48,549 nucleotides of DNA from Deltaproteobacteria bacterium (lineage in GTDB: Bacteria; Myxococcota_A; UBA9042; PHBI01), in the NCBI GenBank assembly GCA_011526585.1, contig WYBB01000090.1:1-48549 (forward strand). Reading direction: 5' to 3'. Of the stretch, positions 39,843-47,658 are shown piece by piece. The translations under genes and the position numbers were made by a program. The notes under the pieces were generated by a model, which did not search any database, was not told the DNA's origin, and worked only from the letters and a program-made list of their open reading frames with translations. The number at the start of each line of letters is the position of its first letter. Position 1 is the first letter of the stretch.

Positions 39843-41897
39843 TCAGAACACGACGGTCATCGGCAGATCGCGGTCGTTGCGGAAGGGGACCTGGCCCTCG
39901 TAGTAGGCCTTGTCGAACTGGTAGACGTCGGCGAGGAAGACGATGCGCCCCGCCTCGTCGATCGTCGTCGTCACGTAGTCGGTCGAGATCGGGATCTTCG
40001 GGTTGATGGCGAAGTGCCGCTCCTCGCGGGCGGCGAGCACCTCGTCGAACTGCTCGTTCGTCATCTCCTTGTCGACCTCGACCAGGATCCAGCGCGCCAG
40101 ATCCAGCGGGTTCTCGGTGCGCATGCAGCCATGCGAGAACGCGCGCACCGGCCGATCGAAGAGCTTCTTCTTCGGCGTGTCGTGCATGTAGATCGCGAAC
40201 TGGTTCGGGAAGAGGAACTTCACCAGCCCCAGCGCGTTGCCGGGCCCGGGCTGCTGCACCACGCGCTCGGTGCCGTCGGGGTTGATCTGCACCTTGAAGT
40301 TGTGTTTCTCGTAGTAGTCCGGCTCGTCCATGAGCATCAGGTCGAGCTCCTGCTCCTTGATGCGCTTGGGCACGTTCCAGACCGGGTTCAGCACGATCGT
40401 CGACATCTCCGCGGTCAGGAGGCGGGTCTGGTTGAGCTTGCCCTTCTTGCCGGTCTCGCCGTCGGTCTCGACGTCGTTGTTGCCGACGACGACGCGGTGA
40501 CGCCGCGCGAGCTCGGTGCCGAGATAGAAGCGCGCCTCCATGGCCGGGATGTTGACGCGCGCGCGCACCGGCACCTCGCCGAAGCGGTAGGCGCCCTGGT
40601 GCAGATCGCTCTCGCGATAGCGCTGCAGCGACAGCGCCACCCAGCGCTCGCGCTCTGCGAAGGTCGTGTTCAGCGACAGGCGCGTCAGCCGATCGACCTT
40701 GCCGGTCGGCTTCATCTGATGGGTCTCCTGGTACTCCATCAACGCCTCCTCGATCTCGCCGCTCCAGGCGCCGGTCGGCGGCCCCTGCAGGTACTCCTCC
40801 TGGATGAGGCGCTCCTCGAGCCGGCGCACGGCGTCGCCCGACTTGCCCTTGCCGAGCCGCTCGACCTCCTTGGCGAGCTCGAGGTGCTCGGGGTACTTCG
40901 CCGCGTACCCGCGATAGCGCGCCAGCGCCTCACGCGTCGGCTCGTAGTCGGGGAAGCGCGGCACCACCGACTGCACGAGCGCGGCGATGGCGCCCTCGCG
41001 GTCGAGATCGATCGCCATCACCTTCTCGAAGTCGGGCGCCACCCGCTCGAGGCCCGCGGCCTCGCTCCGGTCCGCGTGGAACGGGTGCGCCTTGCGATAG
41101 AAGCGCATGTCGAAGACCCAGCGGTGCAGCTTGCCGAGCAGGAACGCGTCGAGCTCGGCCAGCGTCGCGTTGAGCGCCTTGCGCCCGGCGAGGAGCGCGT
41201 CGAGCCGCTTGTGCGCCTCGCTCAGGCGCGCGAGATCGCCGTCGCCGAGCCCGCTCTCGACCGCCGCGCTCGCGAGCGCGACCTCGTCGATCCCGTCCTT
41301 GCGGTGCGCGAGCACGAACTGCCACAGCGCCTTGTCCTCGCCCGGACCGGTCGCCTGGTCGGCCTCGAGCCGGCCCCTGGCGAAGGTCTCGAGCAGCGTC
41401 GCCAGGCGATCGAGCTCATAGGGCGCGGGGTCGAGCCCGTGGCTCGCGACGCCCTGGATCGCCTGCACCAGGGCGTCGGCGTCCTCGTGCAGGAGCCCGT
41501 CACGGCTCATCACCGGGCGCCCCTGACGCGCGCGATAGATCGCCGCGAGGTGCTGCGCGAACATCGCCTCCTTGGCGATCGCGCCCTCGAGCGCGCGCGA
41601 GAAGTCATCGAGCAGCGCCTTCTCGGTGGCCTTCCAGCGCGAATACACGCTGCCGAGCTCGGCGGCGAAGCTGCGCGCCCCAGCCCGCTCCGGCTCGCCC
41701 GATCGCGCCGGCGCGGCGCGCTCCGTGCCGCCCTCGACCAGGGCGCGCTCGGCCTCGTGACCGATCACCGGCGGCGCGCTCAGCGCGCCCTCGGGCAGCG
41801 CCACCCGGCCCGTCGCCGCCGCGCTCCGACCCTTGTCGTCGCACCCGAGGTGCAGTCCGCCAACCGCGACCACCGTGATCCAGATCGTGCTCTTCAT
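39843..41897 (-). CDS. Lipoprotein L,D-transpeptidase, YcbB/LdtD type
   Basis: 684 residues. Three ATGs stand in a row; the third (41897) is chosen because GGAG ends just before the first, so only the third is properly spaced. Lipobox LHLGC gives Cys19. A long helical region (about 70-330) precedes a peptidoglycan-binding-type helix bundle (PTGKVDRLTRLSLN). The catalytic YkuD domain starts near residue 440 (RARVNIPAMEARFYL). The active-site pair is histidine in IYMHDTP and Cys591 in RAFSHGCMR. The enzyme cross-links peptidoglycan stem peptides (3-3 links) or attaches lipoproteins; it should be periplasmic. Confidence 0.92.
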   Translation of the reverse strand: MKSTIWITVVAVGGLHLGCDDKGRSAAATGRVALPEGALSAPPVIGHEAERALVEGGTERAAPARSGEPERAGARSFAAELGSVYSRWKATEKALLDDFSRALEGAIAKEAMFAQHLAAIYRARQGRPVMSRDGLLHEDADALVQAIQGVASHGLDPAPYELDRLATLLETFARGRLEADQATGPGEDKALWQFVLAHRKDGIDEVALASAAVESGLGDGDLARLSEAHKRLDALLAGRKALNATLAELDAFLLGKLHRWVFDMRFYRKAHPFHADRSEAAGLERVAPDFEKVMAIDLDREGAIAALVQSVVPRFPDYEPTREALARYRGYAAKYPEHLELAKEVERLGKGKSGDAVRRLEERLIQEEYLQGPPTGAWSGEIEEALMEYQETHQMKPTGKVDRLTRLSLNTTFAERERWVALSLQRYRESDLHQGAYRFGEVPVRARVNIPAMEARFYLGTELARRHRVVVGNNDVETDGETGKKGKLNQTRLLTAEMSTIVLNPVWNVPKRIKEQELDLMLMDEPDYYEKHNFKVQINPDGTERVVQQPGPGNALGLVKFLFPNQFAIYMHDTPKKKLFDRPVRAFSHGCMRTENPLDLARWILVEVDKEMTNEQFDEVLAAREERHFAINPKIPISTDYVTTTIDEAGRIVFLADVYQFDKAYYEGQVPFRNDRDLPMTVVF

Positions 41898-42085
41898 CAT
41901 CATCTCCAGCGACCCGAACGCGTGGGGCTCGCCGCTTCATCCGTCAACGGCCGTTTCTCGGCCCGCACCTTACACGAGCCCTCCCGGATCTCCGAGTTAA
42001 GCGCCCAGCGCGAGCCGCGGTGGGCGCGGCCGAGAGCGGGCACGGGCGCGAGCGCGGGTTTCGGGGGGGAGGTGACGTGGTGTGG

Positions 42086-42106
42086 GGGCGGCCCTTGTGG
42101 CCGCCC
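42086..42106. repeat. REP-like hairpin, copy 2
   Basis: GGGCGGCC (42086-42093) and GGCCGCCC (42099-42106) around CTTGT, differing from the copy at 39817 only in the loop. Its presence in two separate intergenic gaps 2.2 kb apart supports a genome-wide dispersed repeat. Confidence 0.75.
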
Positions 42107-42127
42107 GATTGGCATAGGGGCGGGAGC

Positions 42128-42160
42128 GGGCACGGGCACGGGCACGGGCACGGGCACGGG
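42128..42160 (+). repeat. GGGCAC hexamer tandem array 1
   Basis: Five perfect GGGCAC units (42128-42157) plus GGG, preceded by a GGGAGC variant. Hexamers of this kind can slip during replication. On the other strand it reads GTGCCC. Confidence 0.9.
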
Positions 42161-42178
42161 TTGTCACAGGATCGATCA

Positions 42179-42219
42179 GGGGCGTCGGGTCGCGCGCAGG
42201 GCGCGCGAGCCGACGCCCC
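42179..42219. repeat. Strong imperfect palindrome, 18-bp stem with triloop
   Basis: Outer arms GGGGCGTCGG (42179-42188) and CCGACGCCCC (42210-42219), one G-G mismatch, inner arms TCGCGCGC (42190-42197) and GCGCGCGA (42201-42208), loop AGG. This is far more stable than chance, and no U-tract follows. Confidence 0.75.
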
Positions 42220-42276
42220 CGACGCCGGCCACCCCAAATCGCAGCCTCAGAATCCCGACGCAGGCGGCCGCGCGAA

Positions 42277-42360
42277 GTGGGGAGGTCGACCGCGACCTCG
42301 TGGAGCTCCGACGCCCCAGCGGGGCGACGGAGCGGAACGGGGAGCGGGAGGCCTCCCCAC
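42277..42360. repeat. Multi-hairpin block with 9-bp outer arms
   Basis: GTGGGGAGG (42277-42285) pairs with CCTCCCCAC (42352-42360). Inside are AGGTCG/CGACCT (42283-42288 / 42293-42298) and a long hairpin GCTCCG (42305-42310), CGCCCC, loop AGC, GGGGCG, CGGAGC (to 42333) with a single A-A mismatch. The last one has the same plan as the hairpin at 42179: outer stem, one homo-mismatch, inner stem, triloop. The outer arm and the AGGTCG stem overlap by three bases, so they are alternatives. Confidence 0.6.
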
Positions 42361-42455
42361 GAGCGCGAGCCGCCACCCATTCAGGACGGCACCACCAAGA
42401 GGCGAAGCGTGTTGAACCCTGGCCTCCAGCCCGCGCAGCGCAACCGAACGAAATC

Positions 42456-42506
42456 GGGCACGGGCACGGGCACGGGCACGGGAGGGAGAGCGGGCACGGG
42501 AGCGGC
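42456..42506 (+). repeat. GGGCAC hexamer tandem array 2
   Basis: Four perfect GGGCAC units (42456-42479) followed by degenerate units (GGGAGG, GAGAGC, GGGCAC, GGGAGC) up to about 42503. It ends about 55 bp before the ParA-like start codon, so expansion could alter that gene's leader. A shorter degenerate run lies at 42033-42058. Confidence 0.85.
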
Positions 42507-42561
42507 AAAAATGGACATGGCGGCGATCGCAGGTAGCCTCTCGGGCTGGAGGACCCACGAG

Positions 42562-43503
42562 ATGACCAGCCTGCTCTCCGATTCGCTGCGCCGCCTGCTC
42601 GGTGCCCCCCGCCCGAGCCCGACGCCAGCCCGCCAGCCCGATCCCGGCTCGCCGTACCTCACGCGCCCACCCGCGCCCGGCCCGCTGACGAAGGGCCCCC
42701 ACGACGCCGAGGTGATCGCCGTGTGCGCGCAGAAGGGCGGCGTCGGCAAGACGACCACCAGCGTCAACCTCGCCGCCGGCCTCGCGCTCCTCGAGAAGAA
42801 GAAGGTCCTGCTCGTCGACATGGACCCGCAGGGCCACTGCGCGCTCGCGCTGCACGCCGAGCTGCCGGAGCGCCCGGCCGACGCACCGCTGCTGTCCGAG
42901 GTGCTCGTCAAGCGCGCGCGCGACATCCACGAGACCGCCTTCGACACGAAGATCCCGGGGCTACGCCTGTGCCCCTCCGACAAGGAGCTCGCGCAGGCCG
43001 AGTCGATCCTCTCGGGCCGCATCGGCAAGGAGTTCCTGCTGCGCAAGGCGCTCGAGCGCGCACGCACCTGGGCCGAGGTCATCGTCATCGACTGCCCGCC
43101 CAACCTCGGCACGCTCACGCTCAACGCGCTACTCGCCGCCGACTGGCTGCTCGCGCCCTGCGACATGTCGACGCTCTCGGTCGAGGGCATCGGCGACATC
43201 TTCGAGACCGTCGAGACCGTGCGCGACACCCTCGGCCACCACCTCTCGGTCCTCGGCGTGGTGCGCACGCGCCACGACGCCAAGAACAAGAAGGTCAACG
43301 ACGCCGTCGAGCAGGTCCTCGAGCAGTGGGCCCGCCACCTCGTCACGACGCGCATCCCCGTCAACACCGCGCTCGCCCAGGCCCAGCTCGCCGGCACCTC
43401 GGTCTTCGCGCACGACGCCGAGTGCCGCGGCGCCAAGGCCTACGCCCAGGTCGTGCGCGACGTCAGCCAGCGCCTCTGGGGTCACCGCGACGCGAGCTCA
43501 TAG
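42562..43503 (+). CDS. ParA/Soj-family ATPase
   Basis: 313 residues from ATG 42562 with GGAGGA about 8 nt upstream; earlier in-frame starts lie in the repeat region and lack a site. After a Pro-rich 45-residue leader come the deviant Walker A QKGGVGKTTT (57-66, signature lysine K58), A' motif LLVDMDPQGHCALAL and Walker B VIVIDCPPNLG. ParA proteins form ATP-dependent dimers on DNA to move plasmids, chromosomes or protein clusters. No ParB gene is adjacent, so it may be an orphan that positions something else. The 3' end overlaps the convergent lipoprotein gene by 6 nt. Confidence 0.88.
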   Translation: MTSLLSDSLRRLLGAPRPSPTPARQPDPGSPYLTRPPAPGPLTKGPHDAEVIAVCAQKGGVGKTTTSVNLAAGLALLEKKKVLLVDMDPQGHCALALHAELPERPADAPLLSEVLVKRARDIHETAFDTKIPGLRLCPSDKELAQAESILSGRIGKEFLLRKALERARTWAEVIVIDCPPNLGTLTLNALLAADWLLAPCDMSTLSVEGIGDIFETVETVRDTLGHHLSVLGVVRTRHDAKNKKVNDAVEQVLEQWARHLVTTRIPVNTALAQAQLAGTSVFAHDAECRGAKAYAQVVRDVSQRLWGHRDASS

Positions 43504-43959
43504 CACGCGCGTCGCCGCGAGCGGCCCGCCGCCCTGGCGCGGATCGACACCCTCGACGCGATAGGCGTCGCCGTCGTCCCCGGCGTGCGGCCGGTCGTCG
43601 ACCCGGATCGTCAGCGTCACGGCGCCCGCCGGCACCCCGCCCAGATCCCAGACCACCCGGTGGGGCTGCCCGTTGACCGTGCCGAGGCCGAGCTGGGTCG
43701 GCAACCCGATGAGCGGCGGGCTGCCCGCCGCGAGCGCGACCGCCCCGCTCTCGGAACCGCGCTGCCAGCTCGCCGTCACGTCGACGGGGTCGCCCTCCGC
43801 GTCCTGCACCCACAGGGTCAGCGCCGCGCGCTCCCCGGCGAGCGACTCGAGCGCGACCCAGCTCACCCGGGGCCTGCCGTTTTCGACGTCGAAGCCGCCG
43901 TCACAGGCGCTCGCGCCGATCCCCGCCACCATCGCGCCGAGCCACCACGACCACCGCAT
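43498..43959 (-). CDS. Small lipoprotein with Ig-like domain
   Basis: 153 residues from ATG 43959, preferred over ATG 43980 because GGGAG lies 7 nt upstream of it. Signal with lipobox IGASAC, Cys19, then about 130 residues of one beta-sandwich-like domain (RAALTLWVQDAEGDPVDVTA, GAVTLTIRVDD). No known enzyme motif. Convergent with, and overlapping by 6 nt, the ParA-like gene. An unusually basic/Trp start (MRWSWW) fits a signal peptide. Confidence 0.72.
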   Translation of the reverse strand: MRWSWWLGAMVAGIGASACDGGFDVENGRPRVSWVALESLAGERAALTLWVQDAEGDPVDVTASWQRGSESGAVALAAGSPPLIGLPTQLGLGTVNGQPHRVVWDLGGVPAGAVTLTIRVDDRPHAGDDGDAYRVEGVDPRQGGGPLAATRVL

Positions 43960-44095
43960 CGACCACTCCCGAACCGCCATCCTCGCGCCCGCGACCACCG
44001 GCCGCGGCCGAGCGTCCCTTGACGCTCGGGGGCCTTGCTGTTACCCCCGGGTGCGCGTCGAAGCAAGCGCCGTGAACCACGACATGGAGAGCGCC

Positions 44096-44497
44096 ATGGA
44101 GTCCGATCTGATCGAAGGCTACCTCGTCCGCACGGGCGTCCCGTATGACGTCCTCGGAGAAGGCATCTGGATCGTGCACGACGAGATCGAGCACGTCGAC
44201 AACATCGTCATCACGCTGGCCTCGCCGGTCGTCGTCTTCCGCGTCAAGCTCATGGACCTGCCCAAGGACGACGCGCAGCAGGCGGCGCTCTGCAAGAAGC
44301 TCCTCGAGCTCAACGCCTCGTCGATGATCTCGGGCGCCTACGCCATCGAGAACGGATCGGTCATCGCGCTCGAGACGCTGCAGTCGGAGAACCTCGACTA
44401 CAACGAGTTCCAGGCCGCGATCGACGGGCTCACCCTCGCGCTGACCGAGCACTACGACCAGCTCAAGCAGTTCCACCACCACGGCGCCGCGGCCTGA
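44096..44497 (+). CDS. YbjN/CesT-like small protein upstream of pspA
   Basis: 133 residues from ATG 44096, chosen for GGAGAG 5 nt upstream over ATG 44084 and GTG 44072. Typical YbjN-fold pattern: GVPYDVLGEGIWIV, a beta-sheet, LCKKLLELNASSMISGAYAI, VIALETLQSENLDYNEFQAA; C-terminus rich in histidine (KQFHHHG). The fold binds protein partners like type-III chaperones. It ends 17 nt before the PspA/IM30-type gene, which suggests it controls or chaperones that protein. Confidence 0.78.
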   Translation: MESDLIEGYLVRTGVPYDVLGEGIWIVHDEIEHVDNIVITLASPVVVFRVKLMDLPKDDAQQAALCKKLLELNASSMISGAYAIENGSVIALETLQSENLDYNEFQAAIDGLTLALTEHYDQLKQFHHHGAAA

Positions 44498-44514
44498 GAT
44501 AGGAGGACCGAGAC

Positions 44515-45279
44515 ATGGGTATCTGGGCACGCATTTCGACCCTGGTTAAGTCGAACATCAACGCGATGATCAGCAAGGCGGAGGATCCCGAGAAGATCCT
44601 GAACCAGCTGATCATCGACATGCGCGAGCAGTTCCTCGAGGCGCGCAAGCAGGTCGCGGTCACCATCGCCGACGAGAAGCGCCTCAAGCAGCAGTACGAG
44701 GCCGAGCTCGAGAAGGCACAGGAGTGGGAGAAGAAGGCGATGATCGCGGTCAAGGCCGGCCGCGACGACCTCGCCACCCAGGCGCTCGCCCGCAAGGCCG
44801 AGCACGACAACCTCGCCGAGCAGTGGCAGCAGCAGTGGGTCGCGCAGAAGCAGGCGGCCGATCAGCTGCGCGACGCCCTCGGGCGGCTCAACGCCAAGAT
44901 CCAGGAGGCGAGCCGCAAGAAGAACCTGCTCATCGCGCGCGCCAAGCGCGCCGAGGCGCAGAAGAAGATCCAGGACACGATGAGCGGCATGGGCGACAAC
45001 GCCGCCTTCGACACCTTCGCGCGCATGGAAGAGAAGGTCATGCAGCAGGAGGCCGAGGCCCAGGCCTCGCTCGAGCTCTCCGGCGAGATCGAGGGGGACA
45101 AGCTCGCGAGCGAGTTCAAGTCGCTCGAGTCGAGCTCGGCCGCCCAGTCCGACGCGCTCGCCGCGCTCAAGGCGAAGATGGGCGTCGCGCCCGCGCCGAC
45201 CAAGGCCGCGCTGCCCGCCGCCCAGCAGGCCGAGTCGGTCGAGGCCGAGCTCGAGGCGCTGCTCAAGGAAGACGCCTGA
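44515..45279 (+). CDS. pspA: PspA/IM30-family envelope-stress protein
   Basis: 254 residues, GGAGGA upstream. PspA/IM30/Vipp1 proteins are ESCRT-III-like membrane-remodelling scaffolds. Seen here: N-terminal amphipathic helix MGIWARISTLVKSNINAMIS, then the long charged coiled-coil (DEKRLKQQYEAELEKAQEWE) and the conserved KAEDPEKILNQLI turn. No psp regulator or pspB/C is adjacent. The end of the gene carries a tandem duplication (next entry). Confidence 0.93.
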   Translation: MGIWARISTLVKSNINAMISKAEDPEKILNQLIIDMREQFLEARKQVAVTIADEKRLKQQYEAELEKAQEWEKKAMIAVKAGRDDLATQALARKAEHDNLAEQWQQQWVAQKQAADQLRDALGRLNAKIQEASRKKNLLIARAKRAEAQKKIQDTMSGMGDNAAFDTFARMEEKVMQQEAEAQASLELSGEIEGDKLASEFKSLESSSAAQSDALAALKAKMGVAPAPTKAALPAAQQAESVEAELEALLKEDA

Positions 45280-45310
45280 GGCGCTGCTCAAGGAAGACGC
45301 CTGAGGCGCT
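45253..45310 (+). repeat. 25-bp tandem duplication across the pspA stop codon
   Basis: The 25-bp unit covering the last codons of pspA (45253-45277) is repeated exactly at 45278-45302, with a partial third copy to 45310. The first junction creates the current stop TGA (45277-45279). 25 is not a multiple of three, so the second copy is out of frame with pspA and is probably a recent slippage or copying event. Confidence 0.9.
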
Positions 45311-45317
45311 GACCCCC

Positions 45318-46712
45318 TTGAGCGAAGGACCCGCATGCTCCCTGGCTGGCAGGCTCATCGCCGCCGCCGCTGCCGAGGGGGTGATGCGGGTCTTTCCGTT
45401 CTGGGCCGATGGCGGGCGCGGGCCCGCCGACTCGGCGCTCGAGCCCCGTGCCCACATCCTCGCCGCCTTCCCGCGGCAGATCGTGCGCCACCGCCTCGAG
45501 GCGCTCGGCCCCGGCGGGCTCGTGCCGCACCTGCGCGCGCTCCTGCCCGAGCCCTCGAATTCGCCGCTGCCGCTCGTCGTCGCGCTGCTCTCGTATGACG
45601 CCGGCCGCGCCGCGCCCGGGCACGAGCAGCTCTTCCCGCGCCCCGAGCGCGCGCGCCATCACGCGCACGACGGCCTGCCCGATCTGCTCGTCGCGACCTA
45701 CGACGGCTACCTCGAGCGCGACGACGACACCGGCCCCTGGCGCGCGGTCGGCGACGTGCGCGCGCTCCTCGACGCACTCGCGCACACACCCGAGGGTGCG
45801 CTCCCCGAGCCGCTCGCGCTCGGCCCGCTCGCCGACCCCGCGAGCGAGACGGTCTACCGCGACGGGTTCGAGGCGATCGCGGACGGGATCGCCGCCGGAG
45901 ACTTCTACCAGGTCAACCTCGCCCGACGCCTCGAGTCCGCCTTCGTCGCGCCGCTCGCCGCCACCGACCCGCCGCGCCTCGCCGCGACCGCGTACGCGCT
46001 CTACCTCGCCTTGCGCGAGGCCCAGCCGGTGCCCTTCGGCGCGCTCCTGCCGGTCGCCGAGGACGCCTGGCTCGTCTCCGGCTCGCCCGAGTGCCTCCTG
46101 CGCTACACGGCGCAGGACCGGCGCGCGCGGAGCTTCCCGATCAAGGGCACCGTCGCCCGCGACGCCGAGCGTGGCCGCGACGACGCGCTCAGGCGCGAGC
46201 TGGCGGCCTCGCTCAAGGACCAGGCCGAGCACGTGATGATCGTCGACCTCGTGCGCAACGACCTCGGGCGCGTCGCGGTGACCGGCAGCGTGCACGTGCC
46301 GGCGATCCTGTCCGAGCTCGGGCTCGCGACCGTGCGCCACCTCGTCGCCGAGGTCGCGGCCACCCTCGCCCCCGAGCGCGATCTCGCCGACCTCGTCGCC
46401 GCGCTCTTCCCCGGCGGCAGCATCACCGGCGCACCGAAGATCGCGGCCATGAAGGCGCTCGATCGCCACGAGCCCTTCGCGCGCGGCTTCTACTGCGGCA
46501 GCCTCGGCGTCGTCCGCGGGGGGATCGACGCCAGCTTCTCGATCCTGATCCGCTCGGCGACCTTGTCCGTAGATGGCTTGACTTATGCCGCCGGCGGCGG
46601 CCTGGTCGCGGACTCCGACGCCGAGCGCGAGCTCGCCGAGACCCGGATCAAGACGCGCGCGATCGACGCGGCCCTGGCGAGGATCGCCGGGCGCGCCGGG
46701 CACATCGAATAA
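45318..46712 (+). CDS. pabB: Aminodeoxychorismate synthase component I
   Basis: 464 residues from TTG 45318; ATG 45384 (GAGG 5 nt upstream) is the main alternative, but the family normally has a helix before the strand where that ATG would start. The enzyme aminates chorismate on the way to folate. Chorismate-binding motifs are all here: SFPIKGTVAR (the PIKGT lysine separates PabB from TrpE, which has A), HVMIVDLVRNDLGRV, PGGSITGAPKIAAMKA, RGFYCGSLGVV and GGGLVADSDAERELAET. No glutamine amidotransferase (PabA) or PabC is next to it. Confidence 0.88.
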   Translation: MSEGPACSLAGRLIAAAAAEGVMRVFPFWADGGRGPADSALEPRAHILAAFPRQIVRHRLEALGPGGLVPHLRALLPEPSNSPLPLVVALLSYDAGRAAPGHEQLFPRPERARHHAHDGLPDLLVATYDGYLERDDDTGPWRAVGDVRALLDALAHTPEGALPEPLALGPLADPASETVYRDGFEAIADGIAAGDFYQVNLARRLESAFVAPLAATDPPRLAATAYALYLALREAQPVPFGALLPVAEDAWLVSGSPECLLRYTAQDRRARSFPIKGTVARDAERGRDDALRRELAASLKDQAEHVMIVDLVRNDLGRVAVTGSVHVPAILSELGLATVRHLVAEVAATLAPERDLADLVAALFPGGSITGAPKIAAMKALDRHEPFARGFYCGSLGVVRGGIDASFSILIRSATLSVDGLTYAAGGGLVADSDAERELAETRIKTRAIDAALARIAGRAGHIE

Positions 46713-46902
46713 GGTGAAGCCCCAACGCCGCCGGAGGACTGCGTAGCTTGTGCAACGGACAGAAATTGCCCGCCGTCGCCCATTCGCAACCATTCTATAC
46801 AATAAAGAAAAGCCATCACTTTTCATTTGGATCGCAGGCTCGCGCGCGGCCTCGACTCGGACTACGCTGAGATCTTCTGGACGCACCGTCTGGAGGTCCC
46901 AC
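46713..46902 (+). promoter_or_regulatory. Intergenic region with AT-rich patch before the OmpR-type gene
   Basis: 190 bp, with an unusually A/T-rich stretch at about 46790-46830 for this genome. TACAAT at 46798-46803 fits a -10 box (5 of 6), but there is no matching -35 at the right distance, so a promoter is suggested but not shown. Confidence 0.35.
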
Positions 46903-47565
46903 ATGCACATTCTGGTCGTCGAAGACGACCCCCGGGCCTCGGCTACCCTGAAGAGGGAGCTGACGCAGGGGGGTCACGTCGTGATTTCCTGTAGGCCCGA
47001 TCAAGTCATCGCGCGGGCGCGTGACGGGCTCTTCGAGGTCGGGCTCTTCGACACGAGCACGTTCGATCTCGCCACGCTAAACGCGTTGCGCGACTCGAGC
47101 CGCAGCGTGCCGGTCATCGTCCTGTCGGCCGTGAGCGACGTCGCCCGCCGCGTCGAGGCGCTACGCGCCGGCGCGGACGACTACCTCGTCAGGCCGTACG
47201 ACATGCAGGAGCTGCTCGCCCGCCTCGAGGCGCTCCACCGCCGCGTGATGAGCGCCGGCGGCCTGCGCAAGCTCGGCAACGCCATCCTCGACGCGCACCG
47301 CCACGCGCTCATCGGCAGCGACGGCGAGACGCGCCTGACCTCACGCGAGTACGCGCTGCTCGCGCACCTCGCCGACCGTCTCGGTCAGCCGGTCTCGCGC
47401 AGCTCGATCCTCGAGAACGTCTGGGGCACCCAGTTCGTCGGCGAGGGCAACGTCGTCGACGTCTACATCGGCTACCTGCGCAACAAGCTCAAGCAGGCCG
47501 CCGCCGAGGACGTGCGCATCGAGGCGGTCAGGCGCGTGGGATATCGCCTCGTCGCCACCGGCTGA
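46903..47565 (+). CDS. OmpR/PhoB-family response regulator, atypical receiver
   Basis: 220 residues from ATG 46903 (GGAGG 6 nt upstream). Receiver 1-115 has D8/D9 and likely phosphoacceptor D50 in GLFDTSTFD; the loop lacks the usual P-G, and the conserved lysine is Arg97 (YLVRPYD). S75 replaces the usual Ser/Thr correctly. The winged-helix DNA-binding domain (122-218) is typical (TSREYALLAHLADRLGQPVS, VVDVYIGYLRNKL, RRVGYRLVATG). No histidine kinase is adjacent, so it is an orphan, possibly regulated in a non-standard way. Confidence 0.88.
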   Translation: MHILVVEDDPRASATLKRELTQGGHVVISCRPDQVIARARDGLFEVGLFDTSTFDLATLNALRDSSRSVPVIVLSAVSDVARRVEALRAGADDYLVRPYDMQELLARLEALHRRVMSAGGLRKLGNAILDAHRHALIGSDGETRLTSREYALLAHLADRLGQPVSRSSILENVWGTQFVGEGNVVDVYIGYLRNKLKQAAAEDVRIEAVRRVGYRLVATG

Positions 47566-47658
47566 AAAGACTGTCGCTGAATCGGCTGCGGCGGGCGTCC
47601 GCGGCGTCGGTCGGTCGCTCCTTGTCATGTTGCGGCCGTCCCGCAGCGACGACTCCCC

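Larger units (their letters stand above)
41898..42561. other. Noncoding region of hairpins and hexamer repeats
   Basis: About 660 bp with no gene I can support between the L,D-transpeptidase and the ParA-like gene. It contains a REP-like hairpin (42086), two GGGCAC hexamer arrays (42128, 42456), an 18-bp imperfect hairpin (42179) and a multi-hairpin block (42277-42360). Open frames across it are low-complexity and have no homology pattern. The parA-like gene's own signals lie at the very end (GGAGGA at 42547). Confidence 0.7.

Noticed and set aside
42277..42561. An N-terminal extension of the ParA-like frame
   Set aside because: The in-frame translation is low-complexity (SGTGTGTG-type) from hexamer repeats, and ATG 42562 has a strong ribosome site.
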